From contig NC_089442.1 of the NCBI RefSeq assembly GCF_026210795.1, positions 2,976,001 through 3,040,000 on the forward strand: 64,000 nt of DNA, read 5' to 3'. Both the position numbers and the translations under genes were made by a program. Position 1 is the first letter of the stretch; each line of letters begins with the position of its first letter. Below the pieces are notes generated by a model. The model made no database searches. It was given only the letters and a program-made list of their open reading frames with translations, and was not told where the DNA came from. This document shows positions 48,866 through 61,135 of the stretch, piece by piece. Origin of the DNA: Rhizophagus irregularis (taxonomy: Eukaryota > Glomeromycota > Glomeromycetes > Glomerales > Glomeraceae).

Positions 48866-50320
48866 TTACATACCTAATGATTTTATATCTTCAATTATAC
48901 AATCATTCAAATCTTCACTTACTAGTGTTTCATTCACTTTTACACTAGCTTGTGAATCTTCATTTTTAAGAATTTCATTCACTTTTCCACTAGTAGATTG
49001 ACTTTGTAAATCTCTACTTTCAAGAATTTTATTCAATTGTTTACTAGTAAAATCAAATAAGCGACTTGTATAATATGCCTGTGAATGAGATCTGGCAGCA
49101 AGATTATTGTTATGCCCAATTGGTGCATTTATAAATTCCATAATATTGTATTTTAATTCTTTATTAATTTTACATGGAGTATCAATCCATTTATCAATAA
49201 TATTTAACACTTCTTTAGAAGATGGCCTTTTTAATGGGTTTTCATCCCAACACTTTTTCATCAATTCTACATAACATTGTGGAGTATTTTCAATAATTTC
49301 AGGACGTTCACCTTCACAAATACTTAAACAAAGTTGAATATCATGTGATCTATTATTAAATGGTGGTATCCCAGATGTAAATTCCCACATAATCATAGAA
49401 AAACTATATATATCGCTAGCTGGAGTATAAGAATTGCCCCTTAAAACTTCAGGGGCCATAAATGGCATAACACCATGCATAAATATCATATTTTTTCAAA
49501 AATGATTTTGCAGGTTTACATAATCCTAAATCATTAATATATATTTTACTCATATTACCACATAAAATATTACCATCATGAAAATCACAATGAATAAGCT
49601 CTTGTTTATGCATATCTTTAAGTCCAGAAATAATTTCAAATAACATATACAGTCAGCCCCCTTTATAGTCACACCCCTTGGGACCGAAAAAAAAGGGTGT
49701 GATTATAAAAAAAGTCATATGTTGTGACTATAGAGGAGGTTTTTCTAATATATTTATTAGTACATTGGGCCAAAATATGGTGTGCTTATAAAGGGGAATT
49801 TTATATGTTGTGATTATACAGGGGGTGACTATATAGGGGGTCGACTGTATAATTTTTGTTTCCAATCACTTTTGATTATTCTTATTAAGTTTTCTCTTAA
49901 ATTACCATTGTTTGCATAATTCATTACCACCATATATTTCAAAGTATCTGGATCTTTTGTAAACCCATAAAAATGAATAATATCATATGAATTTCTTGGA
50001 CAACTTTCATGATATTTCCACTATAAAATAATAATAATATATTAATGTAAATAAATTATAATTTAAATTAAAAAAATAAATAACATTTTATCATACTTCA
50101 TTTAGAAATTCATTTAAATTTTCATTTAAATTATTATGAAGTTTAAGAATTACTTCATCATCTTTATTATTATAAAACCAAATAGCCTTGTATATATAGT
50201 ACCAAATCCTCCTTTATCAAGATATTCAACATTTTTAAATTTATTATAAGGAAACCATTTTAATTTTTTTTCAAAAATAAAATTATCCATAATTGTATTT
50301 CCACTTTTTCCAAATCTATA
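48866..50320 (-). pseudogene. TKL-like kinase 3, disrupted by MITE and frameshifts
   Basis: The minus strand reads a kinase in order. It starts with a SGNTIMDNFIFEKKLKWFPY signature (50330-50240) and LDKGGFGTIY glycine loop (about 50200-50225). Then come an ATP-site/hinge stretch (YMVVMNYANNGNLREN, about 49870-49940), HCDFHDGNIL catalytic loop, DLGLCKPAKSF, VMPFMAPEVLRG and CWDENPLKRPSS, then a Ser/Lys-rich tail. Three lesions are visible. An extra TA in a TATATATA run after GTIY shifts the frame. A 198-bp MITE sits inside the exon at 49650-49847. A one-base slip in an A run separates the DLG piece from the APE piece. Unlike kinases 1 and 2, the catalytic Asp (HCD) was kept before death. Confidence 0.75.
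49650..49847. mobile_element. pogo/Tigger-like MITE inside kinase 3
   Basis: 198 bp flanked by TA (49648-49649 and 49848-49849). Termini are CAGTCAGCCCCCTTTATAGTC and, inverted at the right end, CAGTCGACCCCCTATATAGTC, a near-perfect ~20-bp inverted repeat of pogo/Tigger type. The interior repeats 'gtgtgattata' and its complement. Non-coding. It is a different subfamily from 6590-6777 but has the same CAGTC start. Confidence 0.8.
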
Positions 50321-50554
50321 ATTTAAATAATTAAAATTATTAAAAAATTTTATAATAAAAATTACACTATAATTTAAGATTGAAATCAACACTTACTCTA
50401 AAATTTAAATAGAAATTTAATATAATATATATCTTAGTTTTTGTATAAATATACAATAATAATTTATAATTTACAACTTACCAACTAAATTAAAAGAAAT
50501 TTTATATGATGAATTCAATTAACAAATAAATATTTATAAAAATATATAACAATA

Positions 50555-50880
50555 GAACAAGAGGGAGAATTCTTGAATTATCTCCGCCAACAGATACATG
50601 GATTGTATATAGCTGACAAAATATCACTGGAACCATTTCAAACATCCTATCCATCATCCAAAATGGAGCTTAAGACAAATGTTGAATACTTCCCTGTGTA
50701 GTAAATAGCAAAATTCGATCTTCACTAACTACAAAATCTCTCACTAAAATTGAATCTCCATTATTTTGAAGTAAACTGAAGAAAATCTGGAATATTAATT
50801 TTTTCAAGAGTTTGGGCATCTCTGATCTTCTAACACATTTAATCTTTGAACGAAGAAAATTAAGAGATGGGATAGTATAT
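50555..50880 (-). pseudogene. MULE-type transposase relic
   Basis: On the minus strand the text KLLKKLIFQIFFSLLQNN...ILVRDFVVSEDRILLFTTQ is followed by APFWMMDRMFEMVP and FCQLYTIH. The WMMDxxFxxxP...QLYTIH stretch is the start of the MULE transposase catalytic domain, with the first catalytic Asp in MMD. One stop interrupts the run, and nothing of the rest of the domain is visible. It is a fragment of a dead Mutator-like element. Confidence 0.6.
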
Positions 50881-51321
50881 CCTAATTATAATATCTTGAA
50901 TAATTCATGCAGGTTTATCTCTCGTTGTATGAGCCTTCTGCTTGATTTGGATAATAATTTTTGCAACTTTTGCGTTACTAGCCTGAAGTGAGTGATGATG
51001 TTAAGTAGTATTATTACTTAACCTCTACAATTTTCTAGATCTCTTTTCTCACAACACCGATAAATAACCACGAAAGTTTATCTTATTATTTTCTTTTTGT
51101 GATGGTACAATTTCACATATTTCGTTCATTTTAAATTGTTTTAGTAGCTAATAGAGAAATGATCTTTCGTGATTAAAAGTGAGTAAACATTTGTATCAAA
51201 GGTGTAGTTAAAAGCGTAATATTTAAAGCATCATTTATTAATTGTAATTTATACAAAGATATAACTTTCAAACAAATAAATATACAAACAGATATGGGTA
51301 ATATTCATTTTTGTGCTTCAA
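50881..51321. other. intergenic
   Basis: AT-rich spacer, nothing supported. Confidence 0.5.
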
Positions 51322-51616
51322 CCCTATAAAAAAAGAAAATTCGGAATTTGTCCTGAAAAGTATGGAAAATGTCCGGAAATTTTCCGTGCGTCCGGAAAAC
51401 ATTCGGAAACGGTCATGTTTTGGAACATTTTCCGGACGCTCGATTCTGGACAAATTCTGGACAAATTCTGGAGTGTCAAGAAAATGTCTGGAATTTGTGT
51501 GTCCGGAAAGTGTTCCAAAACATGACCGTTTCCGAATGTTTTCCGGACGCACGGAAAATTTCCGGACATTTTCCATACTTTTCAGGACAAATTCCGAATT
51601 TTCTTTTTTTATAGGG
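51322..51616. mobile_element. 295-bp inverted-repeat element (foldback MITE)
   Basis: The left arm (51322-51427) starts CCCTATAAAAAAAGAAAATT. It is the exact reverse complement of the right arm (51511-51616), 106 bp each by eye. The ~83-bp centre is full of ttccgga/tctgga steps. The several overlapping short frames seen here on both strands are by-products of the palindrome, not genes. No transposase is present. Confidence 0.88.
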
Positions 51617-51830
51617 CAAACGTTTCACTTTAATAAGTATTAAATAAATATAATTAATAGTGACTTTTTCCATCATAAGATACTCGTTATTGGTCTTGTA
51701 GGACATCTTACAATAGCCAGTATAACATTAATTGTAATATTAATTTATTAACATGTATATTTAATATTAATTATAACAAATTATTGTAAAATATATTGTA
51801 AGTTTAATTGTAAAATTTATTTGTGAAGTG

Positions 51831-51993
51831 GGAAATTTAGATTGCATTGCTATGTAATAATGAAGTTAGTCTATAATAAATGGAAATTTAGATTGCATTG
51901 TTATGTAATAATGAAGTTAGTCTATAATAAATGGGAAATTTAGATTGCAATGCTATGTAATAATGAAGTTAGTCTATAATAAATGGGAAATTT
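51831..51993. repeat. 51-52-bp tandem repeat (three units plus partial)
   Basis: The unit begins GGAAATTTAGATTGCATTGC and ends ...GTTAGTCTATAATAAAT. Copies start at 51831, 51882 and 51934, and a partial one at 51986. Copies differ by one or two bases, so the duplication is recent. It lies just downstream of the permease gene. Confidence 0.85.
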
Positions 51994-52101
51994 CTTTGTT
52001 GTATATTTATATAAAATAAATATTATATTTATAATAATTAATAAACAAATAAAATAAAATAATTTAATTAAACGAATTAATTGATTTCATTATCCATACC
52101 A

Positions 52102-54538
52102 TCATTGATTGGCAGCTATTCCCATAATAGCGGATTCCCTTTGCTTCTTCTTAGTATCCCACCAATAATAAAAGAAATACCAAGATATTAATGCGATAAA
52201 TAAGAAACCATAACTAAGAAATATTGGTGATAATTGCAAAGCATCGTCGACAATAAAAGAGAATGTTAATATAAGCACTCCTCCTAGAATAAAAATTCCT
52301 ACTACTGGTAATGGCACTTTAAAAAATTTTTTTTCGTTATTTTCACTTCTCCTTCGAATCAACTAAAAAAAGAATATACATATATATAAATTATTCGGTT
52401 TAATAAAAATAAATAAATAATTATTTATACGCACCAACAAACCTATACCAGTAGCAAGATAAAATATCCAATAACTGTAACTGGCAAGATTTGAAAATAA
52501 TTTAAAATTTGAAATTGAAAAACTACCACCAACGAATATCATAAGAAATGAACACCAAACGAATTGTGCTAATAAAGCATTGATAGGTGTATTAAAACGT
52601 TCATTCCAGTTTTTTAATTTTTGTGAATATTTTGGGAAAAAATCTGAATTTGCCGCTGCGACAATAACTCTCGATCCACTCCATACTTCTACTGCAGCGG
52701 TACCCATTATAGAAAGTAAAACCAGGAAAGTAAAAATTCTAGTAAATTGATTTCCGAATAATTGATTAAAAAATTCTGCAGCTATGGTTTCATGATTATC
52801 TATCTTATCTTTGCTTGCTAATTTTTCTTTTGGTACGACCGAGATAAATGCAACATTTACAAGGAAATCTATATATATATAAAAAAACATACACATAATT
52901 TAGGTTGCCGATATTGATATTATCCCTTAGATGGTCTAGCAACGCCATTTAAGGGATAGTTGGTAAGCTTTTCATAAAAGCAAATATTTTATGTCAAAAG
53001 TTCATCAAAATTCACATTTTACGTACACATTACTGTAACAATTGCGACACTAATACTATTGCTGAGAATCAGTTTCTTTTCCGGGTTCCTGAACTCATCC
53101 AAAGAATCTATAAAGCAGAAAAAATCAGATTAAATTATCTGTTAATATATATATATATATAATAATACTATTAATCTTTAAATGAAAAAAAAAGTTTTAT
53201 ATTTATAAACATGACATACAATTCAAGTTATTCCATCCATTATATGTGAACATAATCTGTTAAAAAAATTGATAGCAATGAGGAAAAGATTTTTTAAAAA
53301 TTGCTTTTTTGAGAACGTAGCGAAGACATGTAGAAAATAATAATAATCGTGTAGCACTGTTTACAATATTCCTTTTATAATATTTTCACATCATAAGACA
53401 CGGATATGTTGAAAGTATTATATAAGACACAATTCTCTAATATTCGACATTTAATGAATATTCAAAGTATCTTACAAATACTTCGTTAGTGTATTATAAG
53501 CAGCGTTATACGGTTTATCTTATAATAATTACCAATAAAATAGTTGATGAATATTCTGCAATGTCTGTATTTCCATTTAACTGCGTTTTCCAATTATCAC
53601 TACTAATTTCTTTATTTTTGCATAATCCATAAAATCCAGCTATAGCGATTATTGAATACGTAGTCAATTTTATAATAGCAAGACCCTGATTTATAATTGC
53701 TGCCCATTTGTTACTAAGCATATGATAAACTGTTATGACAAATAACAGTAGGATTGCCAAAAATGTTACGAGCCTAGAAAAATAAATTTTTAAATTTTAA
53801 TTGCTGTCATCATTTAAGATGAATAATTATTATACGTGTCCTTATCCTTAATTAATCAAGCAACACGTTAATAATAAAAATTTTTCTTACCAAAATGGAG
53901 AAAAAGGAAGATTCCATCCAATTGAATGTAGTTCAGGTATATCATCATCAGATAATGTTTTATTTGATTCACGTACATATGTTTGTATATATGTTTCTCC
54001 TGTTATAGTATACCAAAAATACTGCGCACCAATTTGTAAAATGGCGCATAAAAGCCCTGGTTTAATTACACTAAAAAAAAGAGAAGAATTTAATTTATGA
54101 AAGATTCTTAACCAGACTTTGAGAAAGGAATTTTCATATTTACAGGACAAACATAAAACTGAAAAGATAACTCATTAAAAGTTTTGGGTTTGGATAAGCT
54201 GTTTGTAAATATTTCGTTTCACCTCCGCTTATTTTATGAATGGCTCCAAGTTCAACATATGTTAGTGAACCTGCCATACTTATTATTCCACCGATTAACC
54301 ATAATGATAATACTATTCCAGGGGATTTTACCGCATTCCAAACAGTTCCTGGTGTAGAAACGATACCCGCTCCAATCATATTATTTACATTCATTCCAAT
54401 ACCATAAAATACACCTAATAACGAATTATTTCGTGGTGTTATGGAAGGTTCTGAACTTATTGACGAAATCGATCTTATAACTTCTTGACTATCGCCACTG
54501 TTTTCATAAATACTAATATTATCATTTATGTCGGCCAT
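52102..54538 (-). CDS. amino-acid permease, LAT/methionine-permease type (7 exons, 542 aa)
   Basis: Exons on the minus strand: 54144-54538, 53891-54070, 53533-53773, 53220-53256, 53027-53107, 52435-52868 and 52102-52362; 1629 nt, in frame. This is an APC-superfamily transporter. A soluble N-terminus (~40 residues, Ser-rich) precedes NVNNMIGAGIVSTPGTVW, the first, unwound helix that binds the substrate backbone in this family. Then come GGIISMAGSLTYVELGA (helices 2-3) and the ISGGETKYLQTAYP loop. YNGWNNLNY is encoded by a 37-nt exon, DEFRNPEKKL follows, and helices 7-12 end at WYFFYYWWDTKKK. About 12 hydrophobic segments are expected at the plasma membrane. The sequence is closest in style to fungal low/high-affinity methionine permeases (Mup type), but the substrate cannot be fixed by eye. 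There are no lesions. The long acidic loop (YVRESNKTLSDDDIPELHSIGW) after helix 4 is a feature of this subfamily. Confidence 0.88.
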
Positions 54539-56880
54539 CTTAATCAGTAAAAATGAACGATACTTTTTTTTTAAAAGAAAAAATAATTTACAAAAATGAA
54601 AAAATTCGAGATTTTAAACCTTTTTTCAATCACGTGGATTTTAACGTTACACTTGAATGTCAGGTGTTTATATTAAAACCAAAATGGACATAATTTATTT
54701 GTCTACCTATATAAACTATAGTCAATTTGATAAAGATCGTAGGATTCAAATCATATCATTCCTAAAAAGGAATATTTTTGTTTGTGCATACAAGTGTTTC
54801 AAATTAAAAGGTCGATTAATATTATTTTTTATTCTTTTTGTCGATTCAAAAAAGAAAAAATGATTTCTTTTTTGTCAATTAAGAAAAAAAAAATTCTTTT
54901 TTGTTGATTAAAAAAAGAAGCTTGTATATAAATAGAATTCATCTAAACTTATTATTACTTCCGCGTATGTTCCTACAAAATGAATTCTGTTTTCCGAAAT
55001 TAGCGGAATTTTGTCTCCGAAAAACGTCCAATGCCCAAGAATCATCCCTTTTCAATACCTTAAAAAAAAGGAAAAATAATTAGTAGTAATATTCCAGTAA
55101 TGTTTCATCTTCGGAAACGCTTAATTAAGACCTTTTCCCATCTGTATATGTTTTACTAAATTTTTTTCAAATGTAATAAAATAATTAAATAAGGGTAGTG
55201 GCATATATTAGCTAGTATTATTTTATTATAAGCGATATGTATACATATTATAAAATCTTAGTACGATTTTGTAATCGTGTGCAACCAATCATTTCTTTAC
55301 AATTGTGTAATCGAAGATTTTTGCGTATTTCCACCCTAAAATATTAGCTAATTTATGTCACTGTCCTAGCAAGGATGGATTGTTTATAATATGCCTTAAT
55401 GTATGTCAAGTAATTTTCTGTAACACGACGTGAATTATAAAAGTTATTAAACATTCACCGGGATAAAGGTTATGGATGGACCATATTAAGGTAATCATTA
55501 AAAGAAAAATTCTTGCTTATGTACTATATTCATAAATCCACCGTTTTCCACTTTTCTCTTTTAGATGCGGTCGATAAAATAATACAAAAGTAACATTCCA
55601 ACAATTAAAGCTATGAAAGTGATAAGTGTGAAGAATATATAATGAAAACATGAAACGATTGGTCGTGGGATAAAGAAAAATACTAAAACGATCCATTCCA
55701 AATCCCGAAAATATAAATGAATCGTAAGCGATAATTTAGGGTTATAACCTTATCTTTTTCGAAAAACCTAAAAATAGTTATACCAATAATCCAATACCCT
55801 GTAACAATGTAAAATTTTCAAGAACTAAACATCGCTATAGAAGCCCTATAAGAAATATGTATACGGAAAGGATACGTTTTGTATACATTTTATGTACGTT
55901 TCTATAGATTCCGTATATAAATTCCGTATATTTAATAAGCAATTCATTTTTGAACATTTTTTAAAAAAACTAATGTATACGAAATGTATACGAAAAAAAT
56001 TAATCATGCGGAATGTTTAAATTATACAGAAATATTGTAAATAAGTAATAATAGAATTAAATAAATAACTTATAACATACAATCTATTTAAAAATAAAGA
56101 ATTTAGTTAGTTTAAATTATGTGTAAATATCATATAAATAAGTAATAATAGAATTAAATAAATAACTTACTCTCTATATTATTAAATAATTTTTAAGTGA
56201 AAATTTAGTTAGTTTAAATTATATGTAAATATATTATTATAACAATAAGTAATAATAAAATAATTAAATAAGTAACTTACTCCCTATATTATTAAATAAT
56301 TTATATTACTATATCTGATATGAAAAGAAAATTAAAAGCTAAAAAAAATATTAAAAAAAAAATCGTGTCAAAAAAAAAACTGAAATAAAAATAAATTTGA
56401 AAAAATATTTCAGTTCTAAAAAAACAAGCCAAAATAAAAAAAAAAGATTAAAATCAACATTCTTCCAAATGAAATATGATTAAGAAACTAAATTTTTTTT
56501 GTCAGTATTATTAAAAAAATCCGATTTAGGAATTATTTTAACTATAATAAACATGGAATAAATCAGGCGCAGACATATCAAGCATTTCCATGTTACACAA
56601 TTCAAATTATTTGTAAAGAGTATTAAGCTCGATATAATAAATGTACTTTATTTTATCTGAAAAGTCTTAATTTAGAAAATATTAGAAAATATTATTAGAC
56701 GATTATAGACCCTTATCATGACCTATTTTAAGCCTATATTTGTAATTTATATAACAGCTTTTTTTATTATGCTTTTTAATAGACTATTATATTATTAGTT
56801 TTTAATAAATCTAGAATATTAAAATGCTAATACAAAAATTAGGAATTTTTGCAAAGCATACTCTATTAATGACTCTAATA
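54539..56880. other. intergenic with ~100-bp repeats
   Basis: This includes the permease promoter region. The short frames at 54657-55083 are featureless. At 56040-56310 a unit of ~100 bp (AAGTAATAATAGAATTAAAT...TTAGTTAGTTTAAATTAT) occurs in about three diverged copies. 55850-56010 repeats 'tatacggaa/tgtatacga'. No gene. Confidence 0.5.
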
Positions 56881-57290
56881 ATAATGGAATTCTCAGGATA
56901 TACGGGATATCCCAAAATCCAGATTTATTGTACTTGAATATGCAAATAGTGGAAATATTAATAATTACAATAATAATATTATTATGAATTATCATTGGAT
57001 TGAAAAATTGGAATTACTAAGTGAAATTGTTAATGGTCTTAGAGAATTCATGAAATAAAGTAGTTCATTGTGATTCTCATACAGGAAATATATTGATATC
57101 AATTAATGGTGTTTATTATTATAGTGACTCTGGAAATTCTACAAGTAATGTATATATTCAGATATCGTGGTTCAAAATTTGTGTTCTCACAAATCTCCTT
57201 CAGTTATTTGGGTTTTTCTTGTATAATGCTTATAATGCTTCTTCAATAAATCTCCATTTATGGATTTCTTCAATATCCTTCCATATACTG
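56881..57290 (+). pseudogene. TKL-type kinase relic (hinge and catalytic loop)
   Basis: The plus strand reads, in two frames, GISQNPD, then VLEYANSGNINNYNNN and WIEKLELLSEIVNGL, then VVHCDSHTGNILISINGVYY, then a short DSGN end. This is the hinge, helix E and catalytic loop of the same kinase family. Frames shift between the pieces and no N- or C-lobe is present. It is a decayed fragment. Confidence 0.65.
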
Positions 57291-60188
57291 TAATTATATA
57301 CCCTTCTATATTCTTTTTCTGATTAATAAGTCTTATAATACAATTTTATATTGAAAAGGAAAAATTTCAAAATTTTGTACTTATAATTTTATAAAGACAG
57401 CATAAAAAGTAGTAGGAAATATGTGAGCATTTTTATTTCATTCTTTGTGCTCAATCATTGACTCAAACCCGATCAATGATCAAACATGATAAATCTATTA
57501 TTTTTTTTTTATATTATTGTAGGGAAATCGGCTCCGAAGTTGGATGCCGAATCCCACAGATAAGTTATAGCAACAGGATTAATGAGTTTAATTATATTTA
57601 GAAAATTAGTTATTACATAATATTAATTTAGTGTAGATTATAATGAGTGAAAAATAAAAACTATTAATTATACTAATTATATGAAAAAATTATTAATTCT
57701 ATTAAAAAGAAAATATTACTAAAAAAATAACTAAGAAAAGAATTATTAAAAAAATCGAGTTATAAAGGGAAAAAAATTAAAACCCGAAAAAAAAAATAAA
57801 AAAAAATCTGGATAAAGAAAAGAAAATCAGTTTTTTTAGTTTTTTTTTTAAAAAAATCGGTTTAAAGGAAAAAAAATCAGTTTAAAAAAAAAATTTCGGG
57901 TTTTAAAAAAAAAATATATTAAAAAAAATATTGTTTAAAATGAAATCTTTTTAAAATTTTCATCCCAAGAGGAGGATAGGCATTAATATTATCCGAATAT
58001 GGATCATAAGGATCATTTGAATGAATTTATTATTTTTTTTTTTTTAAAAAAAAAATACACTGGGAAAATATTAAGTATTGTATGGGCTTTCTGCGTAAAT
58101 TGCTGCGTCAAGTCATATAAAATCCACGTGATTTTCTTATCTAATAATGCCTTAAGATTGTACTGATCTCCTAATTTAGGCCGATGGTAAGGTTTGGGAC
58201 ATGGTTTGATTTGGTCGCTAACAGATTTATATATTATATAATAAATAAATTTAATAACGCAACAATTGTTAAAAAAATATTATTTTTCTTTTTGAACTTC
58301 GGGACAATATATTTTTTTTAGCAAATTTATTTATAATTCAATCTTGTATGACTTTAAAAATTGTACACAAATTTGAAGTTTGTAATCAGTTCTTTGTTAC
58401 GCTATAACTTGTAATTTAATAAAAAAAAACGAATAAAACTTTGGTTAAATTTCATTAATACCATTGCAATTTTCAAATTTTAAGGCGAAATTCATCCATG
58501 ATTGACTTGCAAAATCTTGAACATCATGTGTAGTTAATCTAAATAAAGACAGAATGTGAGTACTGTACCACTGTGTCATCATATTCATCAAGCTCAGATT
58601 TGAGTACAATGCCGCAATTACTTTTTTAACATTTGTTATCCATCATTGACTACTAATATCCAAATGATGAAGAAAATTAGGAATTTGGATGATAAGAAAC
58701 AAGTAATTCACGAGTTATTATGATTAAAGTATATAATAAATTAAACTTTTTAAAGAACAACATTAAAAGAAAAAAAGAGAGAGAACCCTTTCCCATAAAT
58801 TTTTGGAACAAAATTTTTCGTGGTCGTTGGACGTTTATTTAACAATAAAAACATATCGTACCATTTGAAAGAGTTTTCTAACATAGACAACAGTTTACTA
58901 TTAAAATTTAACACCTTCGATTATAGTATATTTTTATTCTGTCTTTAGTTTGGAATAACTAACTTGCGGCCTATACATCCTAGTACCTACCGGAGAAATA
59001 TTTAGGCTACATCACGAACCACCATGATGGATGGAATCACGATCGTAAAACTTTAAAGAATTGGGCGCGTTGTTAAAAGAAAAACAGAAAGAAATTATCT
59101 CGCTACCATTACCGCCTTGGTACCAAAGGTAACCTTAGTTACTATTATCACGATTTTCACAATATAGATCTCTGGTACTCTAATATGTCAATGCTACGAT
59201 TGTAGCCAAATACCCAATTTTTACGTTGGTATCATCATTTAATGTGAAATGTAATTTTGAAGGAAAGTAAAATCAAGAGGAGTAAATGAAGAATAGCTTT
59301 CTCTAAAAAATTAGTTTTTTTTTTAGAAAACAATTTAAAGGTGGAATATTACTGGATTGTAAGTATTAAAGGGGATTACAGCATTTCTTTAAGAAATATT
59401 TTTAACGGAATTTTTTATTTTTATTGTACATTAATGGAATATAAGTATTATGAGGTATGATGTATTGATAAGCAGTCAATGTAAAATTCTAACAAAAACA
59501 ATAATTTTTAAGCCAATATATTAAGTAGAACAAATAAAAAAAAATGTGTAATTTCATTTTTATTTACTAAAGAATATCTAATAAATTAAAAATTATATTT
59601 ATGCATTATTTATAAATAAGTTCAAATATATTATATTGACAAATTTTGATATTAGAGGAGAGTATTTTATATAGAGAGCAAATACTCAATTACAATTACA
59701 AGAAATTTTCTAAGTTTATTGAGAAAATTTTAAATAAAAATAAAAATATACTCAGATGTAAAACTTTTAATTAAGTATATGAGAAATAGATGGTTAAACT
59801 TAATTTTTTTGATCAGAGTTACTGAGTTAGTTATACTTAGATAGAATTTTTTTTTTTCTGATTAATAGAATTAAATATTAATAAATACAACATAATAACT
59901 AATTTTATTTTGAAAATCACAAAAGTTAAATTAAAATTCATTTATCTTGATATTTGTTTCATATATTATATTTTGTGTATTTGTCCATGTTTCCAAATTA
60001 TTATTGGAATGACGATTAATGAGTTCCATAAATTATATTTAATTTAAGACCTGACATTTTAAAATAATGTGAAGCCATGAATTTTGCCAGCATTATGACA
60101 ATAAAAATATAAATGTAGCATTAGATAACAAACTATATTATAATTGACCATATTTTTTTTCGATCACATTATGAATAATGCTTTATGG
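57291..60188. other. intergenic, low-complexity and repeat debris
   Basis: No gene. 57690-57960 and 58020-58070 are poly-A/T low complexity. At 58975-59215 there is a less AT-rich patch whose frames (HDRKTLKNWARC, GTKGNLSYYYHDFHNIDLWY) look like the C-terminal end of a retroelement protein, broken by stops; I cannot assign it with confidence. Confidence 0.4.
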
Positions 60189-60266
60189 ATATTGTACGGT
60201 GTCGTATTTATATTGGTTAACGTCACTTCGTGACGTTAACCAGTATAAATACCACCGTACAATATT
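60189..60266. repeat. 78-bp hairpin element with TTCG apex
   Basis: Arms ATATTGTACGGTG...GGTTAACGTCA and TGACGTTAACCAG...CACCGTACAATATT pair over ~37 bp with few mismatches around CTTCG. It is similar in design to 34629-34707 and to the half-element near 47820. Confidence 0.75.
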
Positions 60267-61135
60267 TTAAGATACTGTACAGTATGGATCCAATTTGATG
60301 ATCATCTGTTTTTGTATATCTCCTGATGAAATTTATACTGTTTCGAAACTAAATTTAAAATTTTAGTAAAATTATATGAAATAGTATTATTCATGTTTCA
60401 ATATGAGAAATCTGTATTAGCTACTTCATCAAATTATTAATTAATACTAATAATGATTTCAAAATACAAGTCTTTTCATATGTTTCAATAGTAAATTTTA
60501 ATATAAAGTAACGGATACATTTGATCAGGTGCTGCACGTTCTAGAATATCACATGGACTAATTACTATGGTCAAGATTTTATCAATAAAATTATTAGATA
60601 GAATTTAATAGCCTTAAAGAAAATAAATCAACGAAGTGAGATTAGTGGCAATTATATGAAGACTAACCATAATAAAGCAGTAACTAGTAGAATTGATGAA
60701 ACTTAGAGTAAAAAAGCACCAAAATAAAATTATACGTATGAAAATATTGAAGATAGTGAGCATAAATTTTATATATTGCCATATAACATAATGTCTTGTT
60801 ATTATATCATAATATCAATATGCATAAAGAAAAATTGGAGGTGTCAGATTTATATACAAAGTGAATACATTAACGTAAATTAAATCATTTATTGTAGTAA
60901 TGGGAAATTTATGATGTTTGAAACATGTATAAGCTTTAAAATATTCTAAACCTTGTAATAATTATTTGCGATCATAACTTGCATGTCAAAGCACGTCATA
61001 TATACTTATGAGAAACTTATAAAATTAAGACTTAATAGTGAGTCATAATTGGTCACATCATGTAATTGGCAATTATATATATATACACGAGTATGGATAA
61101 AAAAGAAAAAAATATTCACAAAATATACCAATAAG
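60267..61135. other. intergenic and promoter of the P-loop gene
   Basis: AT-rich. A TATATATATATA run at about 61072-61085 lies ~55 bp upstream of the ATG. No gene. Confidence 0.45.

Noticed and set aside
51268-51706. Several overlapping 70-110-codon ORFs on both strands
   Set aside because: They repeat the same peptide text in both directions because the DNA is a near-perfect inverted repeat; not genes.
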